From Nitratireductor arenosus (GTDB taxonomy: Bacteria > Pseudomonadota > Alphaproteobacteria > Rhizobiales > Rhizobiaceae), in the NCBI RefSeq assembly GCF_009742725.1, contig NZ_WPHG01000001.1, forward strand, positions 842,001-906,000: a stretch of DNA of 64,000 bases, given 5' to 3'. The position numbers and the translations under genes are program-made. The notes beneath the pieces are model-generated. The model did not search any database. It saw nothing but the letters and a program-made list of their open reading frames with translations, and was not told the DNA's origin. This document shows positions 55,494-64,000 of this stretch, in pieces (the first letter of the stretch is position 1; each line of letters starts with the position of its first letter).

Positions 55494-56255
55494 TCAGCCT
55501 TGCGGCGTGTCGAGGATCGCCGCGCCGATGATCGCACCGGGATTGCCGTCTTCGTCGAGCGACTGCAACAGCACCGCGCAGCCCGCTGCGCCGCGTTTCT
55601 TGAGTTCGCTCGCCGGAATCTCCACGCGGATTTCCTGCCCGCTCCACATGCCGACGGACTGGATGCCCGAGACGGCGTTCCAGTAGGTGACCGTCTTGCC
55701 GGCGTTTTCACCTCGCTTGATCTCGACCGGCGTGACCGGATCGAAAAACACCAGAAGCAGGTTCGCCTTGCGCGCGGTTCCGGGCGCAGCACCCGCCTCG
55801 ATGATCACGCTTTCGACACCCTCGGACAGGGAAAGATCGACCGTCAGCCCCTTGCCGGCATCTTTGAGCGAGCCGAGCGCCTTTTCGACCTTGCCTCGAC
55901 TGGCACCGTTCATGTGGACCCGGCCGTTGACGACCGCCTGGGGCGTATAGACCGACCGTTCGCCGAGAGCGCGCGCATATTCGCTTTGACGCCCGGTATT
56001 GTCCGCCGTCGCCATCGTGTCGCGCCAGCCGAGATAGTCCCAGTAGTCGACATGGTAGGCCAGCGCCACCACGTCGCCGCTGCGTGCCAGTTCGCCGAGA
56101 TAGGCATCGGCCTTGGGGCAGGAGTTGCAGCCCTGGCTCGTGAAGAGCTCAACGACACCGCGCGGCCGCGCCTGTTCTTCGCCCTTGGCGGCCGAAGCCA
56201 AGCCAAAGAACGCGGCGGCGGCGAACGCCAGCCTCAATCCGCGAAAGAGGTCCAT
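55494..56255 (-). CDS. DUF1223 secreted thioredoxin-like protein
   Basis: 253 residues. The signal peptide is about 1-24. It has GVVELFTSQGCNSCPKADAYL with a CxxC (43-46) as in thioredoxin folds, and YHVDYWDYLGWRD, the DUF1223 hallmark. A C-terminal beta-rich domain follows. It is predicted periplasmic. The redox role is inferred from the CxxC. It sits near acnA and the ccm genes. Confidence 0.85.
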   Translation of the reverse strand: MDLFRGLRLAFAAAAFFGLASAAKGEEQARPRGVVELFTSQGCNSCPKADAYLGELARSGDVVALAYHVDYWDYLGWRDTMATADNTGRQSEYARALGERSVYTPQAVVNGRVHMNGASRGKVEKALGSLKDAGKGLTVDLSLSEGVESVIIEAGAAPGTARKANLLLVFFDPVTPVEIKRGENAGKTVTYWNAVSGIQSVGMWSGQEIRVEIPASELKKRGAAGCAVLLQSLDEDGNPGAIIGAAILDTPQG

Positions 56256-56390
56256 CCGGTATCCGATCGTCTTGCGTCGGCGCCAATGCGCGGTTACCCA
56301 ACTCTTGAAGACTAGGCCGGCGAGAACTTCAACAGGAAGTCACGTTGCGGTGACCCTTTGCCGCCGTCGCGACGGTCCGAAGGTTAAGGT

Positions 56391-57056
56391 ATGACGAGCG
56401 CGCTTTTCGATCCGATCGATATCTATTGCGAACGCACCGGGCCGGAATTGTGGTCTGAACCGCTGAACGCGCTGACCAATCTGGCTTTCGTCGCGGCCGG
56501 TCTTTGGGGCCTGCGCGAGGCGCGACGCTGCGACGCCGGTCTCTTCGCGACCGTCCTGTGCTGGTGGGTGATAGCGATCGGCATCGGCTCGGGCCTGTTT
56601 CACAGCTTCGCCAACCGCCTCACCATCTGGGCCGACATCGTGCCGATCGCGACCTTCGTACTCGCTTACACGCTCTACAATCTACGCCATTTCCTGCGCC
56701 TGTCGCCGGCCTCGTCACTGCTAGCATTGGTAGCGTTTTACGCCGTGGCCGGCCTCGTCACGTGGCTGGTTCCGGACCAGCTGAACGCGGCGACCAACGG
56801 CACGCTGGGTTATTTGCCGGCTTTCCTGGCGCTCGTGTTCTTCGGCGCCTTGCTTGTCGTCCGCGGCCACCCCGCCGGTCGCTACAATCTCGCTGCGGCG
56901 ATGCTTTTCGTCGTCTCGGCAACGTTCCGCGCCATCGATCCCGATATGTGTTCGGCCCTGCCGATCGGCACGCATTTCCTATGGCACACCCTCAACGGGC
57001 TGATGCTGGGCGTGCTTCTGGCCGCCACGACGCGTTTTGCCGGCAACCGGCACTGA
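56391..57056 (+). CDS. Ceramidase-family (CREST) membrane hydrolase
   Basis: 221 residues with about six to seven membrane segments. CERTGPELWSEPLNALTNLAFV, GSGLFHSFAN followed by WADIVPI, and a C-terminal GTHFLWHTLNG supply the Ser, Asp and three His expected for the zinc-dependent alkaline ceramidase/CREST superfamily. No sphingolipid synthesis gene is in the window, so ceramide may not be the substrate. It is single, divergent from the DUF1223 gene. Confidence 0.88.
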   Translation: MTSALFDPIDIYCERTGPELWSEPLNALTNLAFVAAGLWGLREARRCDAGLFATVLCWWVIAIGIGSGLFHSFANRLTIWADIVPIATFVLAYTLYNLRHFLRLSPASSLLALVAFYAVAGLVTWLVPDQLNAATNGTLGYLPAFLALVFFGALLVVRGHPAGRYNLAAAMLFVVSATFRAIDPDMCSALPIGTHFLWHTLNGLMLGVLLAATTRFAGNRH

Positions 57057-57082
57057 CGGCGCCGACCTCCGGTCGGCCACCC

Positions 57083-57433
57083 TCAGTGGTGGGCCAGGAT
57101 ATTGACGAGGCGTCCGAACGGGTCGCGCACATAAAACCGCCGCACGCCCCAGGGCTCGTCGACTGGCCCGTATTCGGGTTTGAACCCGGCGGCGGTCAGC
57201 CGTTCAAGCGCGGCCTCGACGTCGTCGACCTCGATCGACAGGTCGGGCACCGGCGTGCCGGAACCGCCTTCGGACGCGAAGCTCACCTGCACGCGCGCCT
57301 CCTGCGGAGAACCATAGGTCGCGATCCAGCCATGGTCCATCAGTAGGTCGAGTCCCAACGCGTCGCCATAGAACCGGCCGGCGGCGGCGGCGTCCGGCGT
57401 GGCGATATTGGCGACGATACGTTTTACCTTCAT
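57083..57433 (-). CDS. VOC/glyoxalase-superfamily protein
   Basis: 116 residues from MKVKRIVANIATPDAAAAGRFY. Two beta-alpha-beta-beta-beta modules and a RRFYVRDPFGRLVNILAHH ending are typical of small vicinal-oxygen-chelate proteins. Possible metal ligands are His near 34 (DHGW) and Glu/His toward the end. The function is unassigned (glyoxalase, bleomycin-like resistance or other). It lies downstream of the acnA terminator on the minus strand... its stop faces the ceramidase gene. Confidence 0.82.
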   Translation of the reverse strand: MKVKRIVANIATPDAAAAGRFYGDALGLDLLMDHGWIATYGSPQEARVQVSFASEGGSGTPVPDLSIEVDDVEAALERLTAAGFKPEYGPVDEPWGVRRFYVRDPFGRLVNILAHH

Positions 57434-57462
57434 TTCAGCCCCCCGATCGGTCCGCTTGTCAA

Positions 57463-57497
57463 AAACGCCTCCCCGGCCCGCGGCAGGGGAGGCGTTT
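57463..57497 (-). terminator. Rho-independent terminator of acnA
   Basis: AAACGCCTCCCC / GGGGAGGCGTTT, a 12-base stem with an 11-base loop, ending in a T-rich arm on the minus strand. It lies 25 bases beyond the acnA stop. Confidence 0.85.
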
Positions 57498-57521
57498 CGT
57501 CTTTGTCGGTTTGCGGCGGCG

Positions 57522-60215
<2,694 letters not shown>

Positions 60216-60396
60216 GTGCGATCCCATCCTGGTCTGTTCGGCCAAAGCGGGAACGGACTCCTGTGGCATGCTGCGCAAAGGTGCGGGTACGGCCATTTCC
60301 GCTGTCCGCTCCCAGGCGTCACGTCCGTTCAAGGCGGCGGACGCCGGTTCGGCGCAAATTGGTTACCATGCCGACCGCTGGCACGGTTGCCGATCT

Positions 60397-60413
60397 CTTA
60401 GAGACTTTCTAAA
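60397..60413. promoter_or_regulatory. Irr-type iron control element between acnA and ccmA
   Basis: CTTAGAG-ACT-TTCTAAA on the plus strand (TTTAGAA-AGT-CTCTAAG on the minus). The ICE consensus is TTTAGAA-N3-TTCTAAA: one half is perfect and the other matches five of seven. It lies 182-198 bases upstream of acnA and 79-95 upstream of ccmA. Both genes encode iron or heme functions, the known type of Irr target in rhizobia. Confidence 0.55.
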
Positions 60414-60491
60414 CAGGTTTCCAGTCTGGGTGCGGGGAATTTTGCCGCACCGCATAGCCGGCCGGGCGCCGGAGGGAATGGCAGGGGTGGA

Positions 60492-61097
60492 ATGCGTCTG
60501 GTCGCCGACAACCTTGCCGGAGAACGCGGCGGCGAAACCGTCTTTTCCGGCATCGGCTTCACGCTTGGCGGCGGCGATGCGCTGGTCGTTACCGGACCGA
60601 ACGGCATCGGCAAGTCGACGCTGTTGCGCGCCGTGGCCGGCCTGCTGCCGCTGGCGGCGGGCCGTTTGGCGCTGGAAGGCGGCGGCGAAAAATGGCCGAA
60701 CCTCGCCTCGGCATGTCATTATCTCGGCCACCAGAACGCGATGAAGACGGCGCTGACGGTCACCGAGAACCTTGCCTTCTGGCGCGACTTCCTCGGCGAG
60801 GCGCATCTGCCGCTCTCCGATGCGCTCGACATGGTCGGCCTCGCCGATATCGGCCATCTGCCGTTCGGCTACCTGTCGACCGGCCAGCGCAGGCGCATCG
60901 CGATCGCCCGCCTGCTGGTCGCCTACCGCCCGGTCTGGCTGCTCGACGAGCCGACGGCCGGCCTCGACCGCGCCTCCGAGGCGCAGTTCGCCGACCTGAT
61001 GGCCGCCCATTGCGAGGATGGCGGCATGATCGTCGCCGCCACTCACCTGCCGCTCGCCTTGGAAAACGCGCAGCAACTGCGGATGGGGAGCGGGTAG
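60492..61097 (+). CDS. ccmA: Heme exporter ATPase CcmA
   Basis: 201 residues. Walker A is TGPNGIGKST, the signature STGQRRRIAIARLL and Walker B LLDEPTAGLD. It is the small ABC ATPase of cytochrome c biogenesis system I, releasing holo-CcmE from CcmCD. It heads a tight run of ccmB, an ACT protein, ccmC, ccmD and ccmG. ccmE, ccmF and ccmH are elsewhere, as usual in Rhizobiales. Confidence 0.95.
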   Translation: MRLVADNLAGERGGETVFSGIGFTLGGGDALVVTGPNGIGKSTLLRAVAGLLPLAAGRLALEGGGEKWPNLASACHYLGHQNAMKTALTVTENLAFWRDFLGEAHLPLSDALDMVGLADIGHLPFGYLSTGQRRRIAIARLLVAYRPVWLLDEPTAGLDRASEAQFADLMAAHCEDGGMIVAATHLPLALENAQQLRMGSG

Positions 61098-61143
61098 CCC
61101 GGATGCAGCACCTCGTTTTTCCAGCGTACGGGGGAGGCGCGCA

Positions 61144-61809
61144 ATGCTAGCGCTCTTCCGTCGCGATCTCAGGCTCGGCATCCGCGCCGGCGGCGGCGCG
61201 CTGGTCGGCATCCTGTTCTTCCTCGCCGTCGTCGCCGTCATTCCCTTCGGCGTCGGCCCGGATTTGAACCTGCTTGCCCGCATCGGTCCGGCAATCCTGT
61301 GGATCGGGGCGCTGCTCGCCGGCCTGCTCGGGCTCGACCGTCTGTTTCAAGCCGACCGGGACGACGGCGCGCTCGACCTGATGGTCCTGAACCGCGACCG
61401 GCAGATGCTGGCCCTGGCCATCTTTGTCAAATGCCTGGCACACTGGACGGCGAGCATCCTGCCGCTGGTGGTTGCCGCGCCTCTGCTCGGCCTGTTGATG
61501 AACATGTCGCCCGCAGGCATCGGCGCGGCGACGCTGACGCTTCTCTTCGGCACGCCGGCGATCGCCTTCATCGGCGCCACCGGCGCCGCCGTTGCCATCA
61601 GCCTGCCGCGCGGCGGGCTGCTGGTTTCCGTGCTTGTTCTGCCGCTGATGATCCCCGTTCTGATCTTCGGCGTCTCGGCCAGCTATGCCGCCATCGCCGA
61701 TCCCGACCCGTTTTTGCCGCCTTTCCTGCTTATGCTGGCCCTGACGTTGTTTTTCGCGGTGATCGGCCCCGTGGCAGCCGCCACCGCCTTGCGATGGGCG
61801 ACGGATTGA
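61144..61809 (+). CDS. ccmB: Heme exporter membrane protein CcmB
   Basis: 221 residues, six membrane segments, with GGGGGAGG before the ATG. FRRDLRLGIRAGGGAL at the N terminus and the PLMIPVLIFGVSA segment are typical CcmB. It forms the membrane part of the CcmA/CcmB/CcmC ABC-type complex that handles heme for cytochrome c maturation. It is 46 bases after ccmA and 6 bases before the ACT-protein gene. Confidence 0.95.
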   Translation: MLALFRRDLRLGIRAGGGALVGILFFLAVVAVIPFGVGPDLNLLARIGPAILWIGALLAGLLGLDRLFQADRDDGALDLMVLNRDRQMLALAIFVKCLAHWTASILPLVVAAPLLGLLMNMSPAGIGAATLTLLFGTPAIAFIGATGAAVAISLPRGGLLVSVLVLPLMIPVLIFGVSASYAAIADPDPFLPPFLLMLALTLFFAVIGPVAAATALRWATD

Positions 61810-61815
61810 CGCGCC

Positions 61816-62232
61816 ATGCCGGGCGAAACCAACCTTGAAACGCTGCTCGCCACGATGGCTCCCAGGCTGCATGACGAAGCTTTCGCCTACGTAACGATAA
61901 CGCCGGGAAAGCCCGAACCGGACGGACTCGAGCCGGTTCTGCGCTTCGAAGAACCGGAAGGCACGACGCTGGTCGTGCCGCGCCGGCAGGCGCTCCAAAG
62001 TGGCCTCGATCCCGTTTTTGCCTGCAAAATGATCACACTGGAGGTCCATTCCGCGCTCGAGGCGGTTGGCTTCCTGGCTGCGTTGTTGCCGCCTTTGGCT
62101 GCCGCGGGCATCGGCGTAAACCCGGTTTCGGCCTATTTTCATGATCATCTTCTCGTGCCGGCCGACCGCGCCGGTGAGGCGGTGGCGATCCTGGAAGGGA
62201 TCGCCGAAAAAGCGCGCGGCGGGCTCGGCTGA
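61816..62232 (+). CDS. ACT-domain protein inside the ccm operon
   Basis: 138 residues: an N-terminal ~65-residue beta-rich part (DEAFAYVTITPG ... TLVVPRRQA) and an ACT-like ligand domain (ITLEVHSALEAVGFLAALLPPLAAAGIGVNPVSAYFHDHLLV). The second part is the ACT_7/DUF2241 type. It is 6 bases after ccmB and 81 before ccmC, all on the same strand, so it is co-transcribed. ACT domains bind small ligands such as amino acids. A role in cytochrome c maturation is not known, so the placement is odd. Confidence 0.85.
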   Translation: MPGETNLETLLATMAPRLHDEAFAYVTITPGKPEPDGLEPVLRFEEPEGTTLVVPRRQALQSGLDPVFACKMITLEVHSALEAVGFLAALLPPLAAAGIGVNPVSAYFHDHLLVPADRAGEAVAILEGIAEKARGGLG

Positions 62233-62313
62233 CGGCAAATCCGCCCGCTGCAATCACGCTGCTTTGATTGACGTCGATTGCAGAGGCTACCGAGTGGAGT
62301 TATTGACAAGACC

Positions 62314-63087
62314 ATGAGCCAAACCGCGATTTCTTCCTCGCGCTGGATGGATCTGGCCAATCCGACGCGTTTTCTCGCCTTTGCCGGCGCGGTCATCCCA
62401 TGGTTGGCAGGCCTGGCCGTGCTCGTCATCGCGATCGGGCTTTATCTGGGTTTCACCGCACCGGAGGACTACCAGCAAGGCAGCACGGTCAGGATCATGT
62501 ATATCCACGTGCCTTTCGCCTGGCTGGCCATGATGTGTTATTCGGTGATGGCCATTTCCGCGCTCGGCACGCTTGTGTGGCGCCATCCGCTCGCCGACGT
62601 CGCCTTGAAGGCGGCCGCGCCGATCGGCGCCGTCTTCACCGCGTTAGCGCTTCTGACCGGCTCGATCTGGGGCAAGCCGATGTGGGGCACTTGGTGGGTC
62701 TGGGACGCGCGCCTGACCTCCGTCTTCGTATTGTTCTTGATGTATCTCGGCCTGATCGCGCTGACCCGCGCGCTCGACGATCCGGGGCGTTCGGCGCGCG
62801 CCGCCGCCATCGTCACGCTTGTCGGCGCCATCAACATCCCCATCATCAAATTCTCGGTCGACTGGTGGAACACATTGCACCAGCCGGCTTCGGTCTTCCG
62901 GCTCGACGGCCCGACCATCCATTCCAGCCTTTTGTGGCCGCTGCTAATATGCGCGGCCGGCTTCACCCTGCTGTTCTTCACCCTGCACCTGATGGCCATG
63001 CGCGTCGAAATCTGGCGCCGCCGGGTTATCGCCATGCACCGCATCAGCGCGCGCCGCGCCGACCGCAAGCAAGGGGCGGGAGCATGA
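62314..63087 (+). CDS. ccmC: Heme exporter/handling protein CcmC
   Basis: 257 residues, six membrane segments. The tryptophan-rich heme-handling motif is WGTWWVWDARLT (family form WGxxWxWD), with His in IHVPFAW and STIH-type IHSSLLW on either side. It delivers heme to CcmE in the periplasm. The start was set at MSQTAISSSRWMDLANPTRF. It overlaps ccmD by 4 bases (ATGA). Confidence 0.96.
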   Translation: MSQTAISSSRWMDLANPTRFLAFAGAVIPWLAGLAVLVIAIGLYLGFTAPEDYQQGSTVRIMYIHVPFAWLAMMCYSVMAISALGTLVWRHPLADVALKAAAPIGAVFTALALLTGSIWGKPMWGTWWVWDARLTSVFVLFLMYLGLIALTRALDDPGRSARAAAIVTLVGAINIPIIKFSVDWWNTLHQPASVFRLDGPTIHSSLLWPLLICAAGFTLLFFTLHLMAMRVEIWRRRVIAMHRISARRADRKQGAGA

Positions 63088-63257
63088 CCCACGCGCTCTA
63101 CGTCGCCGCCGCCTACGGGTTGTCCGCGCTTGCGATCGGCGGCCTGGTTGTATGGACGCTGTTCGACCAGCGCGCCCGCAAGGCCGAACTGGCCGTGCTG
63201 GAGGCGCAGGGCGTACGCCGTCGTTCCGACGCCAAGACCAAGGACGCATCCTCATGA
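63084..63257 (+). CDS. ccmD: Heme exporter protein CcmD
   Basis: 57 residues. One membrane helix (YVAAAYGLSALAIGGLVVWTLFDQR) is followed by a charged cytosolic tail (RARKAELAVLE), the CcmD pattern of about 50-70 residues. It stabilises the CcmABC complex with holo-CcmE. It overlaps ccmC by ATGA at its 5' end and ccmG by ATGA at its 3' end, so the three are translationally coupled. Confidence 0.93.
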   Translation: MTHALYVAAAYGLSALAIGGLVVWTLFDQRARKAELAVLEAQGVRRRSDAKTKDASS

Positions 63258-63832
63258 GCACCGGTTCCGTCACGCCGCCGCGCAGCAGCCGGCGCTGGAT
63301 GGTGTTCGTGCCGCTGGCTCTGTTCGTCGCATTGGCCGGACTTTTTCTGCTCCAGCTTCTGTCGGGCCGCGACGGCGCCACCATCCCCTCCGCGCTGATC
63401 GGCGCGCCGGCGCCCGAGACCGACCTGCCGCCGATCGAGGGAACCGAGATGCCCGGCCTGTCGAGCAAGGAATTCGCCGGCCGCGTGACGGTGGTCAATA
63501 TATGGGCGTCCTGGTGCGCGCCCTGTCGCCAGGAACATCCGCTGCTGATGCAACTGGCCCGCGACGAGCGGATCACGATCGCCGGGTTGAATTACAAGGA
63601 CGAAGCCGAGAACGCGCGTCGTTTCCTCGGCGAGCTCGGCAATCCCTACGCCGCCGTGGGCGCCGACGGCACCGGCCGCACGGCGATCAACTGGGGCGTC
63701 TACGGCGTTCCCGAAACCTTCGTGGTCGGACGGGACGGCACCATCCGCTTCAAACATGTCGGTCCGCTCAGCCCGCAAAGCCTGACCGGCGATCTCATGC
63801 CCGCGATCGAAAAAGCGCTCGCCGCGCAATAG
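63254..63832 (+). CDS. ccmG: Thiol:disulfide oxidoreductase CcmG (DsbE)
   Basis: 192 residues. A membrane anchor at about 14-35 is followed by a periplasmic thioredoxin fold with WCAPC (Cys 88 and 91). GVYGVPETF, with the cis-Pro loop, and the acidic groove are as in DsbE. It keeps apocytochrome c cysteines reduced for heme attachment. It is last of the ccm run; the terminator lies 50 bases beyond. Confidence 0.95.
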   Translation: MSTGSVTPPRSSRRWMVFVPLALFVALAGLFLLQLLSGRDGATIPSALIGAPAPETDLPPIEGTEMPGLSSKEFAGRVTVVNIWASWCAPCRQEHPLLMQLARDERITIAGLNYKDEAENARRFLGELGNPYAAVGADGTGRTAINWGVYGVPETFVVGRDGTIRFKHVGPLSPQSLTGDLMPAIEKALAAQ

Positions 63833-63885
63833 CCGCGCCTCACAGCATCAAGGCTGCAAGCGGCCGATACTGCCGACACCACTAA

Positions 63886-63910
63886 AAAAGGCGGCCCGAG
63901 GCCGCCTTTT
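63886..63910. terminator. Bidirectional terminator between ccmG and a convergent gene
   Basis: AAAAAGGCGGC-CCGAG-GCCGCCTTTT: an 8-11 base stem with A run and T run on the two sides, so it can end both the ccm transcript and the minus-strand gene beyond. Confidence 0.88.
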
Positions 63911-63932
63911 CGATTGGGAGCGAGGCTCCGTT

Positions 63933-64000
63933 CTATTCGCCGCCGCTCTTTTCGGCAGCTTCCGCGGCGGCCTTTTCGGCAGCCAGCGCCTGCGCGGCGG
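63933..64000 (-). CDS. C-terminal end of an Ala/Glu/Lys-rich protein (partial)
   Basis: Reading the minus strand gives AAQALAAEKAAAEAAEKSGGE and a stop at 63933-63935; the rest lies outside the window. The Ala/Glu/Lys helix is a common C-terminal tail of several ribosome-associated or structural proteins, so no assignment is made. The terminator just downstream (63886-63910) is correctly placed for this gene. Confidence 0.55.
   Translation of the reverse strand, partial: AAQALAAEKAAAEAAEKSGGE

Overview
The window is a high-GC alphaproteobacterial chromosome segment, most likely from the Hyphomicrobiales (Rhizobiales). Supporting signs are the linkage helicase-S4-fdxA-carD, rpmF-mtgA, phaAB facing phaR, an IalB-family protein, acnA beside DUF1223/DUF2794 genes and facing ccmABCDG, and regulatory sites of the Irr, CtrA, EcfG and PhaR types. 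Genus cannot be assigned. I see no rRNA, tRNA, CRISPR array, insertion sequence or prophage. Most of the window is ordinary core genome, so the points of interest are mainly regulatory sites, very small genes and a decayed gene.

Layout. 1-5 kb: the end of an acyl-CoA dehydrogenase, then a Cpx-like set on the minus strand (Spy/CpxP-like protein, OmpR-type regulator, histidine kinase) and a membrane class III cyclase. 5-10 kb: carD, fdxA, an S4 protein and a large Suv3-type helicase. 10-14 kb: a DUF922 protease-like protein, then polyhydroxybutyrate (PHB) genes phaB and phaA, with phaR divergent. 14-21 kb: a GlcG/HbpS-like protein, rpmF, mtgA, a farnesyl/geranyl diphosphate synthase, a hybrid histidine kinase with a perfect CtrA box upstream, and ispG. 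21-24 kb: bdhA and a patatin-like lipase. bdhA is preceded by a palindrome sharing its core with a site in the phaA-phaR gap, so PHB synthesis and hydroxybutyrate use probably share a regulator (PhaR is the candidate).

24-32 kb: a TetR gene divergent from a two-subunit molybdenum hydroxylase plus diheme cytochrome c, then an RND efflux adaptor and pump and a DUF3309 peptide. 32-38 kb: an SDR gene divergent from a LysR gene with two matched operator-like sites, an MFS permease with a 22-bp palindrome, argG, and an unknown exported protein. 38-42 kb: a TRAP transporter (Tat-exported binding protein, DctQ, DctM) followed by an unannotated 55-residue membrane peptide, then a LysE-type exporter. 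42-49 kb: rlmN, a decayed isoprenylcysteine-methyltransferase-like gene, TetR, IalB, an orphan ECF sigma factor, a DUF1232 protein, phhB, a low-molecular-weight tyrosine phosphatase and thpR.

49-57 kb: an arylesterase divergent from a YbbA/YbbP-type ABC exporter, a Bax-inhibitor-1 protein, an acetyltransferase, DUF2794 and DUF1223 proteins, a ceramidase-family membrane protein and a VOC protein. 57-64 kb: acnA divergent from ccmA-ccmB-(ACT protein)-ccmC-ccmD-ccmG, with an Irr-like ICE box in the shared promoter region, then a terminator and the tail of a convergent gene.

Start sites were chosen from ribosome-binding sites and family N termini. All functions are by motif recognition, with no database search.
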